Shown: one piece after another, positions 45,066-53,490 of the stretch
How the letters are laid out: every line of letters starts with the position of its first letter
Position numbering within the stretch: position 1 is the stretch's first letter
Assembly (NCBI RefSeq): GCF_003390375.1
Contig: NZ_QUOT01000001.1
Span: 2,976,001-3,040,000, forward strand
DNA: 64,000 bases
Direction of reading: 5' to 3'
Source: Thalassotalea euphylliae
Lineage (GTDB): Bacteria; Pseudomonadota; Gammaproteobacteria; Enterobacterales; Alteromonadaceae
Notes under the pieces: model-generated
The model's database searches: none
Seen by the model: the letters and a program-made list of their open reading frames with translations, nothing else
Told to the model about the DNA's origin: nothing
Made by a program: the position numbers and the translations under genes

Positions 45066-45086
45066 TTTCAAAATAAGAATACATCT

Positions 45087-45746
45087 ATGACAACTTGGTC
45101 TGATCTGCTCGCCGCAGAAAAGCAACAGCCTTATTTTCAAGAAACCCTAGCCTATGTTGAACAGCGTCGTGCTGAAGGCGTTACTATTTATCCACCGAAA
45201 GACGAAGTCTTTAACGCGTTTCGCATTCCAGCGTTTGACAATATTAAAGTGGTCATTTTAGGGCAAGATCCTTACCACGGCCCTGATCAAGCACATGGCC
45301 TATGTTTTTCCGTTAAGCCGGGGATCAAGCCGCCCCCGTCGTTGGTGAATATGTACAAAGAGCTGGCTACCGATATCGATGGTTTCGAGATCCCTAGCCA
45401 TGGCTATTTGCAACCATGGGCAGAGCAAGGTGTGCTGTTATTAAACACGGTATTAACGGTGGAGGCTGGGCAAGCACACTCGCATAAACACTTAGGCTGG
45501 GAACAATTTACTGATCGCGTAATTCAAACGTTAAGCGATCACGGGCAAGGGATTGTGTTTCTGCTGTGGGGCTCACATGCCCAGAAAAAAGGCAAAACCA
45601 TTGATGGTAGTAAGCACCATGTGCTTAAAGCACCACACCCATCGCCACTATCAGCGCACCGCGGTTTTTTTGGTTGCCGTCATTTTTCACAAGCGAATCA
45701 ATTGTTAGTTAATCAAGGTAAAACACCCATTACTTGGCAGGTATAG
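45087..45746 (+). CDS. ung: Uracil-DNA glycosylase
   Basis: A 219-residue family 1 repair enzyme that removes uracil from DNA. The water-activating motif GQDPYHG (catalytic Asp61, His64), the LLLNTVLTV strand and the minor-groove loop HPSPLSAHRG (His184) are all present. Length is near E. coli Ung (229). It lies 21 bases after the GGDEF/EAL gene but is probably an independent function. The last codons and stop form the first unit of a 14-bp repeat array. Confidence 0.97.
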   Translation: MTTWSDLLAAEKQQPYFQETLAYVEQRRAEGVTIYPPKDEVFNAFRIPAFDNIKVVILGQDPYHGPDQAHGLCFSVKPGIKPPPSLVNMYKELATDIDGFEIPSHGYLQPWAEQGVLLLNTVLTVEAGQAHSHKHLGWEQFTDRVIQTLSDHGQGIVFLLWGSHAQKKGKTIDGSKHHVLKAPHPSPLSAHRGFFGCRHFSQANQLLVNQGKTPITWQV

Positions 45747-45804
45747 CGTGGCAGGTATAGCTTGGCTGCTATAACTTGTTAGGTGTAGCCTGACAGCTAC
45801 ACTC
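45735..45804. repeat. Five degenerate 14-bp tandem repeats seeded in the ung 3' end
   Basis: Units TGGCAGGTATAGCG, TGGCAGGTATAGCT, TGGCTGCTATAACT, TGTTAGGTGTAGCC and TGACAGCTACACTC are contiguous. The first unit spans the codons for Trp-Gln-Val and the ung stop, so the array appears to have grown by duplication of the gene end. Confidence 0.7.
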
Positions 45805-45842
45805 GCTTGATAAAGCCTAAGGACATTAGTCTGCATCAAAAC

Positions 45843-45876
45843 AAAAACGCCGAGTTAGCAATAACTCGGCGTTTTT
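45843..45876. terminator. Bidirectional terminator between ung and dsbD
   Basis: A perfect 15-bp stem (AAAAACGCCGAGTTA and complement) with a GCAA loop and T runs on both strands, placed between convergent genes. Confidence 0.93.
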
Positions 45877-45929
45877 CATTACTTGAATGATTAAGCTTTA
45901 AACGATTAATCGTTTAAGTTACTTTCAAA

Positions 45930-47792
45930 CTAATTAAATGTTGAATTTACATGAGCAGCAAATTCAGGTGCGCCCATAAAACCGGTTACACGCTTGTTGC
46001 TAACTTCATTACCTTGCTTATCAAAGAACAGAATTGATGGGAGGCCGAACACATCAAAGTGTTCCATTAATTCCACTGAGCTATCAGCGCCTGTATCCGT
46101 TAAATCAATTTGAACCAAAAGTGTATCTGCTAACGCTTTCTGCACTTCTGGTTTCGGGAATGTGTACTCTTCAAATTCTTTACACGCGATACACCAGTCA
46201 GCGTACAAATCCAGCATGACCGTCTCGCCGCGCTGATTTGCCTCAGCAATCGTCGTTTCTAATTCTGCAAGGTTTGCCACACGAACAAAGTGTTTAACAT
46301 CAGATTCATGGCTGCTGGCAGCAACGGCTGGTTGTGGGAATACTTGCTTGTAAAGCTGGTTTGCACCGACGAATAGCGCTAGGAAAATCACTAAGCTACG
46401 CGCACCATACCAGAAGTTTTTATTGGTATTTTGATTCGCTACATAGAAGTAAGTAGCGGCACCTAGAATAAGTAGCGACCATAGCGCACCAGAAATGCTT
46501 ACCGGTAAGAAACGCTCCAATAAGAAAATTGGCACAGCTAGTAGCAAAATACCAAAGATGTTCTTGATGATGTTCATCCAAGCGCCGGCCTTCGGCAGTA
46601 ATTTACCGCCAGAGCTACCTAGTACTAACAATGGTAAGCCCATACCAATACTTAGCGCGTATAGTGCTGCTGCACCTAAGACGATATCGCCAGTTTGCGA
46701 AATATAGATTAAGGCGCCAGTTAATGGTGCGGTGGTACAAGGTGAAGCCACTAAACCTGAGATTGCGCCCATTGACGTTACGCCAGTGTATGAGCCACCT
46801 TCTTGCTTGTTGCTCATCTCGTTTAGCTTGTTCTGCCAGCTTGCAGGTAGCGCTAGGTTAAACATGCCGAACATAGAAAGTGCCAAGAATACGAATAGCA
46901 CACTCAAGACAATTAATACCGCGGGGTGTTGGAACATGGCTTGGAATTGGGCGCCAGCGAGGGCTACAACAACACCTAAAATCGTGTAGGTAATCGCCAT
47001 ACCTTGCACATAGAAAAACGATAGGCTAAAGGCGCGTTTCGTTGATAAGTTATCGCCTTGGCCAACAATAATACCCGTTAAAATTGGGTACATAGGGAAA
47101 ACACAAGGGGTGAATGACAACAGTAAACCACCCGTAAAGAAGGCGATTAAAGTCACTAGCAAGCTTTCGTTTTGCAACAGTGACAATAATTCAAACTGCT
47201 CGCTGCTTGCGCCAGTTGCTTGTGATGAAGCTGCTTTTGTTGAAGGTGCTGACGTTGAAGTCGCTTGCTCGGCTGGCGCATTATTGGCTGAGCTATTTAA
47301 CGCCGCTAAAACATTGCTCGTGTCACTCGCTTTAACTTCATTTAAATCAACCGTTTTGGTGGTTGGTGGGTAGCAAAGGCCCTTTTCCGCACAGCCTTGG
47401 TAACGAATGGTGACACTTGAACCGTCGGCTGCTTCAATAATTGGTAGCGTAAACTCTACGTCTTTATTGAAAATTTGTTGAACGCCAAAGAATTCGTCTT
47501 CGTGCTCTTTACCAGCAGGTAATTCAACTTCCGCTAGCGTTGCACCTTCTGAAGTAAAGCGAAATTGATGACGGTATAGGTAGTAGCCGTCTTTAACGTT
47601 AAAGCTGACTAACAACTTGTCTTTGTTTTGGTGAAAATCAAAAACAAAGGCTTCATCTACTTTTAGGAACTCATTGTCATTGCTAAATAAGCTTGACGCT
47701 GAGGTATCAAAAATACTGTCTTGTGCGTTTGCATCAGTTGGTGCTAGTGAAAGCACAAACCATGTCAATAAGAGTAAAGCGAACTGTTTCAT
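45930..47792 (-). CDS. dsbD: Thiol:disulfide interchange protein DsbD
   Basis: A 620-residue inner-membrane protein that passes electrons from cytoplasmic thioredoxin to periplasmic reductases. A signal peptide is followed by the alpha domain with its Cys pair (GCAEKGLCYPP), eight predicted membrane helices (about 205-480) with the redox Cys in SFTPCVFPMYP and SPCTTAPLTG, and a C-terminal thioredoxin-like domain with the WCIAC motif (Cys534, Cys537). It lies 3 bases after cutA, as in E. coli where cutA precedes dsbD. Confidence 0.97.
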   Translation of the reverse strand: MKQFALLLLTWFVLSLAPTDANAQDSIFDTSASSLFSNDNEFLKVDEAFVFDFHQNKDKLLVSFNVKDGYYLYRHQFRFTSEGATLAEVELPAGKEHEDEFFGVQQIFNKDVEFTLPIIEAADGSSVTIRYQGCAEKGLCYPPTTKTVDLNEVKASDTSNVLAALNSSANNAPAEQATSTSAPSTKAASSQATGASSEQFELLSLLQNESLLVTLIAFFTGGLLLSFTPCVFPMYPILTGIIVGQGDNLSTKRAFSLSFFYVQGMAITYTILGVVVALAGAQFQAMFQHPAVLIVLSVLFVFLALSMFGMFNLALPASWQNKLNEMSNKQEGGSYTGVTSMGAISGLVASPCTTAPLTGALIYISQTGDIVLGAAALYALSIGMGLPLLVLGSSGGKLLPKAGAWMNIIKNIFGILLLAVPIFLLERFLPVSISGALWSLLILGAATYFYVANQNTNKNFWYGARSLVIFLALFVGANQLYKQVFPQPAVAASSHESDVKHFVRVANLAELETTIAEANQRGETVMLDLYADWCIACKEFEEYTFPKPEVQKALADTLLVQIDLTDTGADSSVELMEHFDVFGLPSILFFDKQGNEVSNKRVTGFMGAPEFAAHVNSTFN

Positions 47793-47795
47793 AAA

Positions 47796-48107
47796 CTACT
47801 TTAACGAACCTGCAATCCAGTCTAAATATGCGTTATTGCCTTGCTGGATATCTAGGGCAATAACTTCCGGTACCTCGTAAGGGTGGAGTGCTTCGATACG
47901 AGCCGATAACTCGTCAAAGATCTCAGCTGTTGTTTTGATAAGCAGCATCACTTCATCCTCTTTTTCAATTTTGCCCTGCCATTGATACACAGAAGTGATC
48001 CCCGGCACCAAATTAACACAAGCCACTAACTGCTCGGTTACCAGTTGCTCGGCAATTTGCTCGGCAACCACTCTACTTGGGCAATTACATAATACGACTT
48101 GAAACAT
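47796..48107 (-). CDS. cutA: Divalent-cation tolerance protein CutA
   Basis: A 103-residue trimeric CutA1 protein related in fold to PII signalling proteins. CVNLVPGITSVYQWQGKIE, EDEVMLLIKT, and HPYEVPEVIALDI are the family signatures. The precise role in metal tolerance is debated. It is co-transcribed with dsbD. The fxsA gene is divergent, 176 bases away. Confidence 0.95.
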   Translation of the reverse strand: MFQVVLCNCPSRVVAEQIAEQLVTEQLVACVNLVPGITSVYQWQGKIEKEDEVMLLIKTTAEIFDELSARIEALHPYEVPEVIALDIQQGNNAYLDWIAGSLK

Positions 48108-48283
48108 GGCTTTATGGCGATTCTTTCAGGCAAAAATAATGGGCTATTTTTACCATATTTAGGCCAACAATGCATCGTACTAGGTCGCGAATAACCCAGC
48201 AATGCAGCCAGCAAGTGTATCGTGTGGTTGAAAATGACCCGACAACCCTCATATAAGTTTCAAGATTATTTTTGGATGAGCTT

Positions 48284-48823
48284 ATGTTCCGAGTTTTATT
48301 TATTCTTTTCGTTATTGTTCCCATCATTGAAATTGCGGTGTTAATGCAAGTAGGCTCGCTAATTGGTGCATGGCCAACGGTAGCGATTGTGGTCATCACT
48401 GCCTGGTTAGGGGCGAAGAATGTTAAAGCACAAGGAATCGCGACTATTCAAAACTTACAAACTAAAATGGCGGTGGGTGAAGAACCATCACAAGAAATTG
48501 TTGCTGGCTTATTGCTACTAGTTGCAGGCGTGCTGCTAGTTACCCCAGGCTTTGTGACTGACGCTTTTGGTCTATCATTGCTTATTCCACAAGTGCGTAA
48601 TGGTTTAGTGGCAAGTGTGCAGCAGCACCTAGCAACGCAAACTGTTCAGGGAATGCAAGGTATGGGCGGTGCAAGCTTTACCTATCGCCAGCAAAGTCAT
48701 CATGCTTCAGGCCAACCACATGGCTTTGAACAGCACACAGATCCTTTTGACAAAGCGCGAACGAAAACGAGTAACGTCGAGCAAGGTAACACCATTGAAG
48801 GTGAGTTTGAGCGCAAGGACTAA
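48284..48823 (+). CDS. fxsA: Membrane protein FxsA
   Basis: A 179-residue FxsA-family inner-membrane protein. FRVLFILFVIVPIIEIAVLM, a second helix (WPTVAIVVITAWLGA), ending the core with LVTPGFVTDAFG, are typical. The C-terminal tail is hydrophilic. E. coli FxsA over-expression relieves exclusion of phage T7 by F plasmid. The start is ATG 48284, with GGATGAG upstream; an in-frame TTG 12 bases earlier overlaps that site. As in E. coli, fxsA precedes groSL. Confidence 0.92.
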   Translation: MFRVLFILFVIVPIIEIAVLMQVGSLIGAWPTVAIVVITAWLGAKNVKAQGIATIQNLQTKMAVGEEPSQEIVAGLLLLVAGVLLVTPGFVTDAFGLSLLIPQVRNGLVASVQQHLATQTVQGMQGMGGASFTYRQQSHHASGQPHGFEQHTDPFDKARTKTSNVEQGNTIEGEFERKD

Positions 48824-48840
48824 AAAATTTAATTATCAGG

Positions 48841-48868
48841 GTTGTATTGATAAAATACGGCCCTATTT
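48841..48868 (+). promoter_or_regulatory. Candidate sigma-32 heat-shock promoter of groSL
   Basis: GTTGTAT (48841-48847) and CCCTATTT (48861-48868) are separated by 13 bases. The second element matches the CCCCATNT-type -10 of RpoH promoters at most positions, and the first is a weaker match to the CTTGAAA -35. It lies 47 bases upstream of the groS ATG. No CIRCE inverted repeat was found. Confidence 0.5.
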
Positions 48869-48915
48869 AATTCTTCAACAATTTACATAAACACTATTCT
48901 CAGGAGAGAACATTC

Positions 48916-49206
48916 ATGAGCATTCGTCCATTACACGATCGCGTAATCATCAAACGTAAAGAAGTAGAGTCGAAATCTGCTGGCGGTATCGTATTAACGG
49001 GTAGCGCTGCTGAGAAATCAACGCGTGGTGAAGTTGTTGCTGTTGGCAACGGCCGCATCCTTGAAAACGGTGAAGTACGTGCCCTAGACGTTAAAGTTGG
49101 CGACCAAGTTATCTTTAGCGAAGGTTACGGCGTTAAAACTGAAAAAATCGACGGCGAAGAAGTACTTATTCTTAGCGAAGGCGACATCTTAGCCATCGTA
49201 GAATAA
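48916..49206 (+). CDS. groS: Co-chaperonin GroES
   Basis: A 96-residue lid of the GroEL chaperonin. MSIRPLHDRVIIKRKEVESK, the mobile loop (SAGGIVLTGSAAEKSTRG, where GIVL contacts GroEL), and FSEGYGVKTEKIDGEEVLIL are canonical. AGGAGAG lies 7 bases before the ATG. It is followed by groL after a 142-base spacer with two identical hairpins. Confidence 0.98.
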   Translation: MSIRPLHDRVIIKRKEVESKSAGGIVLTGSAAEKSTRGEVVAVGNGRILENGEVRALDVKVGDQVIFSEGYGVKTEKIDGEEVLILSEGDILAIVE

Positions 49207-49236
49207 CGAGCAGCATTGATAAATTATTACCGCGCT

Positions 49237-49308
49237 TGCTGTAGCACAACATGCAGCATTAGCGGTGAATAAACTATTGCCATACCTGCTGTAGCACAAC
49301 ATGCAGCA
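49237..49308 (+). repeat. Two identical 22-bp hairpin repeats in the groS-groL spacer
   Basis: The 22-base sequence occurs at 49237-49258 and again, identically, at 49287-49308. Each copy can fold with a 7-bp stem (TGCTGTA / TGCAGCA, one G-U pair) and an 8-base loop. There is no T run, so these are not standard terminators. In the groSL mRNA they could shape processing, stability or the ratio of GroES to GroEL. Confidence 0.75.
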
Positions 49309-49348
49309 ACCAAGGGCGATAAGACGATAAAAGATAGGAATTAATATC

Positions 49349-50998
49349 ATGGCAAAAGACGTATTATTCGGTAATGACGCTCGCGCTAAGATGCTTAACG
49401 GTGTTAACGTTTTAGCTGATGCAGTAAAAGTTACCTTAGGTCCAAAGGGCCGTAACGTAGTATTAGACAAGTCATTTGGCGGCCCATCAATCACTAAAGA
49501 TGGTGTTTCTGTGGCAAAGGAAATCGAACTTGAAGACAAGTTCGAGAACATGGGCGCACAAATGGTCAAAGAAGTAGCGTCTAAAGCAAATGACGAAGCT
49601 GGTGACGGTACAACAACTGCAACTGTACTTGCGCAATCAATCGTGAACGAAGGCTTAAAATCAATCGCTGCGGGCATGAACCCAATGGATCTTAAGCGCG
49701 GCATCGACAAAGCGGTTGCAGCGGCTGTAGAAGAGTTAAAAGCGATTTCTACACCATGTGCTGATAATAAAGCGATCGAGCAAGTAGGTACTATTTCTGC
49801 AAACGCTGACACTAGCGTTGGTGAAATCATTGCTACGGCAATGGACAAAGTAGGCACTGAAGGCGTTATCACGGTTGAAGAAGGTCAATCGTTAGAAAAC
49901 GAATTAGATGTGGTTGAAGGTATGCAATTCGATCGCGGTTACCTATCACCTTACTTCATCAACAACCAAGAAAGTGGTGCGGTTGAATTAGAAAACCCAT
50001 TCATTTTATTAGTTGATAAAAAAGTATCAAACATCCGTGAATTGCTAACAACATTAGAAGGCGTTGCAAAAGCTGGTAAGCCACTACTTATCATTGCTGA
50101 AGATGTTGAAGGTGAAGCATTAGCAACACTTGTAGTTAACAACATGCGCGGCATCGTTAAAGTAGCAGCGGTTAAAGCACCTGGTTTTGGTGATCGCCGT
50201 AAAGCTATGCTTCAAGACATCGCTATTTTGACTGCTGGTACTGTGATTTCTGAAGAAATCGGTATGGAGCTTGAAAAAGCGACTCTAGAAGACTTAGGTC
50301 AAGCGAAGAAAGTTGTGATCTCGAAAGACAACACAACCATCATCGACGGTATCGGCGAAGAAGCTGACATCCAAGGTCGTGTTGCACAAATTCGCGGTCA
50401 AATCGAAGAAACAACTTCAGATTACGACAAAGAAAAACTTCAAGAACGCCTAGCAAAACTAGCTGGCGGTGTGGCAGTAATCAAAGTGGGTGCTGCAACT
50501 GAAGTTGAAATGAAAGAGAAGAAAGACCGCGTTGACGACGCACTTCACGCAACTCGCGCTGCAGTTGAAGAAGGTGTAGTTGCTGGTGGTGGTGTTGCGC
50601 TAGTACGTGTTGCTGACAAGATCAAAGAACTTAAAGGCGACAACGAAGACCAAAACCACGGTATCAATGTAGCGGTTCGCGCAATGGAATCACCATTACG
50701 TCAAATCGTAGCAAACTGTGGTGACGAAGCGTCTGTGGTACTTAACGAAGTACGCAACGGCGAAGGTAACTTCGGTTACAACGCTGGCAATGGTTCATAC
50801 GGCGACATGTTAGAAATGGGTATTCTAGACCCGGCGAAAGTAACGCGCTCTGCATTACAATTCGCCGCTTCTGTTGCTGGCTTAATGCTAACCACTGAAG
50901 CTATGGTTACTGACGCTCCGCAAAAAGATGCGGCTGCCCCTGCTATGCCTGATATGGGCGGTATGGGTGGTATGGGCGGAATGCCGGGCATGATGTAA
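49349..50998 (+). CDS. groL: Chaperonin GroEL
   Basis: A 549-residue ATP-driven folding chamber. It starts MAKDVLFGNDARAKMLNGVN and contains VTLGPKGRNVVLDKSFG, DGTTTATVLAQ, KVGAATEVEMKEKKDRVDDA, and the Gly-Met-rich tail ending GGMPGMM. Length is the usual 548-549. It is the second gene of groSL and is followed by a UUCG-loop terminator. Several long frames on the opposite strand here are shadows of its coding bias. Confidence 0.98.
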   Translation: MAKDVLFGNDARAKMLNGVNVLADAVKVTLGPKGRNVVLDKSFGGPSITKDGVSVAKEIELEDKFENMGAQMVKEVASKANDEAGDGTTTATVLAQSIVNEGLKSIAAGMNPMDLKRGIDKAVAAAVEELKAISTPCADNKAIEQVGTISANADTSVGEIIATAMDKVGTEGVITVEEGQSLENELDVVEGMQFDRGYLSPYFINNQESGAVELENPFILLVDKKVSNIRELLTTLEGVAKAGKPLLIIAEDVEGEALATLVVNNMRGIVKVAAVKAPGFGDRRKAMLQDIAILTAGTVISEEIGMELEKATLEDLGQAKKVVISKDNTTIIDGIGEEADIQGRVAQIRGQIEETTSDYDKEKLQERLAKLAGGVAVIKVGAATEVEMKEKKDRVDDALHATRAAVEEGVVAGGGVALVRVADKIKELKGDNEDQNHGINVAVRAMESPLRQIVANCGDEASVVLNEVRNGEGNFGYNAGNGSYGDMLEMGILDPAKVTRSALQFAASVAGLMLTTEAMVTDAPQKDAAAPAMPDMGGMGGMGGMPGMM

Positions 50999-51058
50999 TT
51001 TTGCTGGTCTAAATTGATTCTTACTGCGTTGCCTTTTCAGCTCGCATAGAAAATGACC

Positions 51059-51371
51059 TATGCGTCGCTCAAGGCGCCTTGTCATAATCAATTTATCCTG
51101 CGCAAAATGTGCTAAAGCCTATTTGATAAAACCCGCTTCGGCGGGTTTTTTATTGCTTTGAATTTGTGCCTGTGATGATGATTATGGCGTTGTTACTTCG
51201 GTCACACACAAACAAGCGTATGCGACGTTCATAACGCCTTGTACTAAACGTTTTATCCCGTGCAAAATGTGCTAATCCTATTAGATAAAACCCGATATTT
51301 AGTGGATTTTTTATTGCCTTGAATTTGTGCCCGTAATGTTGATTATGGCGTTGTTACTTCGCTCACAAACC
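51059..51371. repeat. 160-bp tandem duplication downstream of groL
   Basis: Bases 51059-51218 and 51219-51371 align with a 160-161-base offset. Shared anchors include CGCCTTGT (51075 and 51235), GCAAAATGTGCTAA (51102 and 51262), AATTTGTGCC (51161 and 51322) and a long ATTATGGCGTTGTTACTTCG-like end. Identity is roughly four fifths by eye. Copy 1 contains the intact groL terminator; the corresponding stem in copy 2 has decayed. Confidence 0.8.
51128..51151 (+). terminator. Rho-independent terminator of groSL
   Basis: AAAACCCGC, a TTCG tetraloop, then GCGGGTTTTTT. This is a canonical UUCG-capped hairpin with a T run, 130 bases after the groL stop. Confidence 0.92.
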
Positions 51372-51704
51372 AATGTCTTCGTTGCTTATAACAAGTGTTT
51401 TGGCGGCCTGACATTTATTTCAATTGCTTTCCTTCCTATCCTTTTGCGCTTACAACGAGCTTGCCGATAGACATTTGATGTAAATCACAACTTAATGTTT
51501 CAAAACTAACTAATTAACCTATTGCTAGCATGAGTTATTAATCGTACATAATGTTGCAAAAATAATATGAAAATCTTGACGATTATCAGTACAATGCCGC
51601 GCATTAATTAAGCAGCAAATGCCAGTGTGATTAATGCTAAGCCAATAGTGCTTTTTATTGTTCCGCTGTGCGATAGCCTTTATCTAAAGGGTCGGTGAAG
51701 TTAA
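51372..51704. other. Intergenic region before the DUF4136-like gene
   Basis: A 333-base spacer after the duplicated block. A TACAAT at 51590-51595 followed by a GC-rich stretch could be a -10 with a discriminator, but no -35 is well placed. No coding frame or stable hairpin was recognised. Confidence 0.35.
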
Positions 51705-52286
51705 ATGAATAAATTGTGCTACCCACTTATACTTTTTTGTACTTTACTCGTTTCTGCTTGCGTGCAGACAGTTCAACCAGCAGATAAAGATCAAGCTAAG
51801 CAATCTCAACTCGCGATTTCATCAGTTCGAGATATGCCCATCAGCTATGCAAAGGGGGCTAAGTTTTCGTTGTCGCCCAAATTTATTAATGCTTCGTTTA
51901 GTCAAGCAGAGCAGGCAAGCATTTACGAGAGCTACAGTAAAGCTGTTAATCAAGCGCTACTAGCCGCAGGCTACCAGCCAAGTAACAATCAGCCAAGTAA
52001 CAATCAGCAGGCCGAGTTTACAGTTGTTTTTGGCTTAGCATTGCAGCAAGATCTTCCGGATAGCAAAATCAGTGAAGAGTTTGGTGTATTGCCTGGTTTG
52101 AGCAGTGCTGAACGTTTGGAAAAAGGCAGCTTTCTTATCTATATTGAAGATAATATTACTAATCAGCGTATCTGGCGCGGTGCAGTGCAGGGCTTTGTTC
52201 ATCAAGATTTTAGCCCTGCGCAGCGAGAGCAACGTGCTGTTACCGTCGTCAACTCAGTTCTTTCATCGTTTCTCAGCATGAAATAA
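51705..52286 (+). CDS. DUF4136-like lipoprotein
   Basis: A 193-residue lipoprotein (lipobox LVSAC, Cys19). The C-terminal KGSFLIYIEDNITNQRIWRGAVQG block resembles DUF4136, a family of outer-membrane-associated lipoproteins of unknown role. A 15-bp perfect in-frame duplication (51975-51989 and 51990-52004) gives QPSNNQPSNN in the middle. It begins the accessory cluster inserted between groL and epmB; in E. coli the same interval holds the short genes yjeI and yjeJ. Confidence 0.72.
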   Translation: MNKLCYPLILFCTLLVSACVQTVQPADKDQAKQSQLAISSVRDMPISYAKGAKFSLSPKFINASFSQAEQASIYESYSKAVNQALLAAGYQPSNNQPSNNQQAEFTVVFGLALQQDLPDSKISEEFGVLPGLSSAERLEKGSFLIYIEDNITNQRIWRGAVQGFVHQDFSPAQREQRAVTVVNSVLSSFLSMK

Positions 52287-52312
52287 CAATTTATCAGTCG
52301 TTTATATTTACT

Positions 52313-52852
52313 ATGATGCAATTTATCCCTGTGTTCACTTCATGTTTTCAGCGTTGTACTCGTGCCGCGATGGTGATGGCAATTTTGTTCTCAACCATGT
52401 CTAGTCAGTTATTGGCGGCATCAGTAGAAGTAGAATGGCGCGAGCCTGATAACTATCGTGATATTCACCCCGGTGGTAATAGTCGTGAACAATTTAGAGC
52501 GACAACCTTTGCGGACCTAGAGCGTAATTTTGGTGAACTAGCTAAATCGCTGCCTGACTCGCAAACACTTAAAATTGTTGTTAGAGATCTAGATTTAGCT
52601 GGCTATGTGAACGTTGACAGCAAAACACAACGCCGTCGCTTTATTTCTAGCACCTACTTCCCACGTATGAAGTTTACTTACAAGCTATATGATGACGCTG
52701 GTCAGGTAATTAAAGCGGGAGGTGCGTATTTGAAAAAGCCTGACTTTATTGCCACAACAGCCAATATTTATAAAGACAAAACCTTAGGTTATGAAAAGCA
52801 AATGATTGACCAATGGTATGCTGAAACCTTTATGCCTTCAGAATCTGAATAA
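52313..52852 (+). CDS. Secreted DUF3016 protein (copy 1)
   Basis: A 179-residue exported protein of the DUF3016 type. VEVEWREPDNYRDI starts the mature domain, then a helix (ATTFADLERNFGELAKSLP), LKIVVRDLDLAGYVN, YFPRMKFTYKLYD and a C-terminal LGYEKQMIDQWY. The signal peptide is long; translation may instead begin at ATG 52370 (MVMAIL), as neither start has a clear ribosome-binding site. Function is unknown. A terminator follows, so copies 2 and 3 need another promoter. Confidence 0.8.
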   Translation: MMQFIPVFTSCFQRCTRAAMVMAILFSTMSSQLLAASVEVEWREPDNYRDIHPGGNSREQFRATTFADLERNFGELAKSLPDSQTLKIVVRDLDLAGYVNVDSKTQRRRFISSTYFPRMKFTYKLYDDAGQVIKAGGAYLKKPDFIATTANIYKDKTLGYEKQMIDQWYAETFMPSESE

Positions 52853-52870
52853 ATCTTTGTTATTAATTGT

Positions 52871-52896
52871 AAAGCCGCTGAACCAGCGGCTTTTTT
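52871..52896 (+). terminator. Rho-independent terminator after DUF3016 copy 1
   Basis: A 10-bp stem (AAAGCCGCTG / CAGCGGCTTT) with an AAC loop and a T run. Confidence 0.9.
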
Positions 52897-52935
52897 ATTG
52901 GTCACAATTAGTACAACAGAGCAGTAGGTAAAAAA

Positions 52936-53448
52936 ATGAAACTTACAAAAGTAGTTGTCATTGCAGCAATAGCTGGCGCGGCGTTTAGCTTTTCATCATT
53001 GGCCTTTTCAGCGCAGCCCAATAAGGTAGAGGTCAATTGGAGTAACGCTGAAAAGTACCGTGATTTGCGCTCAACGACCGAAACTAAGCGGAATTTTCAG
53101 CAACGTTTCTTTAAAGAAATATCAGCGTATTTAAATGAACTATCTCAGTCGCTACCGCAGGGCTATCAATTAAACATGGATGTTACTCAAGTTGATTTGG
53201 CGGGGCGAATTACCTTTGTCAGAGGGCAACAGGTACGAATTATCAAAGATATCGACTATCCTAATATGGCGTTTAGCTACCAATTGAAAAATCCAAATGG
53301 CCAGATAATTGCTGAGCATCAAGCGCAAGTTAAAGGTAAAGCTTTTTTGGCTGGCAGCCAGCATCAGAGTCATCGTATGAAGCCGTTTGCTTATGAAAAA
53401 CAAATGCTTGAAGATTGGTTTGATAAGGAAATTGTCAGCAAATTCTAA
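52936..53448 (+). CDS. Secreted DUF3016 protein (copy 2)
   Basis: A 170-residue paralogue of the preceding gene, with a signal peptide (about 1-31) and the same pattern: VEVNWSNAEKYRDL, a helix ending LNELSQSLPQGYQL, TQVDLAGRITFVRGQQVRII, DYPNMAFSYQL and AYEKQMLEDWFDKEI. It is closer to copy 3 than to copy 1 in the QQxRI segment. It is probably co-transcribed with copy 3 (42-base gap). Confidence 0.8.
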   Translation: MKLTKVVVIAAIAGAAFSFSSLAFSAQPNKVEVNWSNAEKYRDLRSTTETKRNFQQRFFKEISAYLNELSQSLPQGYQLNMDVTQVDLAGRITFVRGQQVRIIKDIDYPNMAFSYQLKNPNGQIIAEHQAQVKGKAFLAGSQHQSHRMKPFAYEKQMLEDWFDKEIVSKF

Positions 53449-53490
53449 CTTGAGCCATTATCTTCAGTTTTATAAATAGGAGTACTGCAT

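Noticed and set aside
48841..48915. CIRCE element upstream of groS
   Set aside because: No TTAGCACTC-N9-GAGTGCTAA inverted repeat is present.
49189..49872. Long open frame on the minus strand inside groL
   Set aside because: It is the antisense shadow of groL codon bias, with no ribosome-binding site or recognisable domain.
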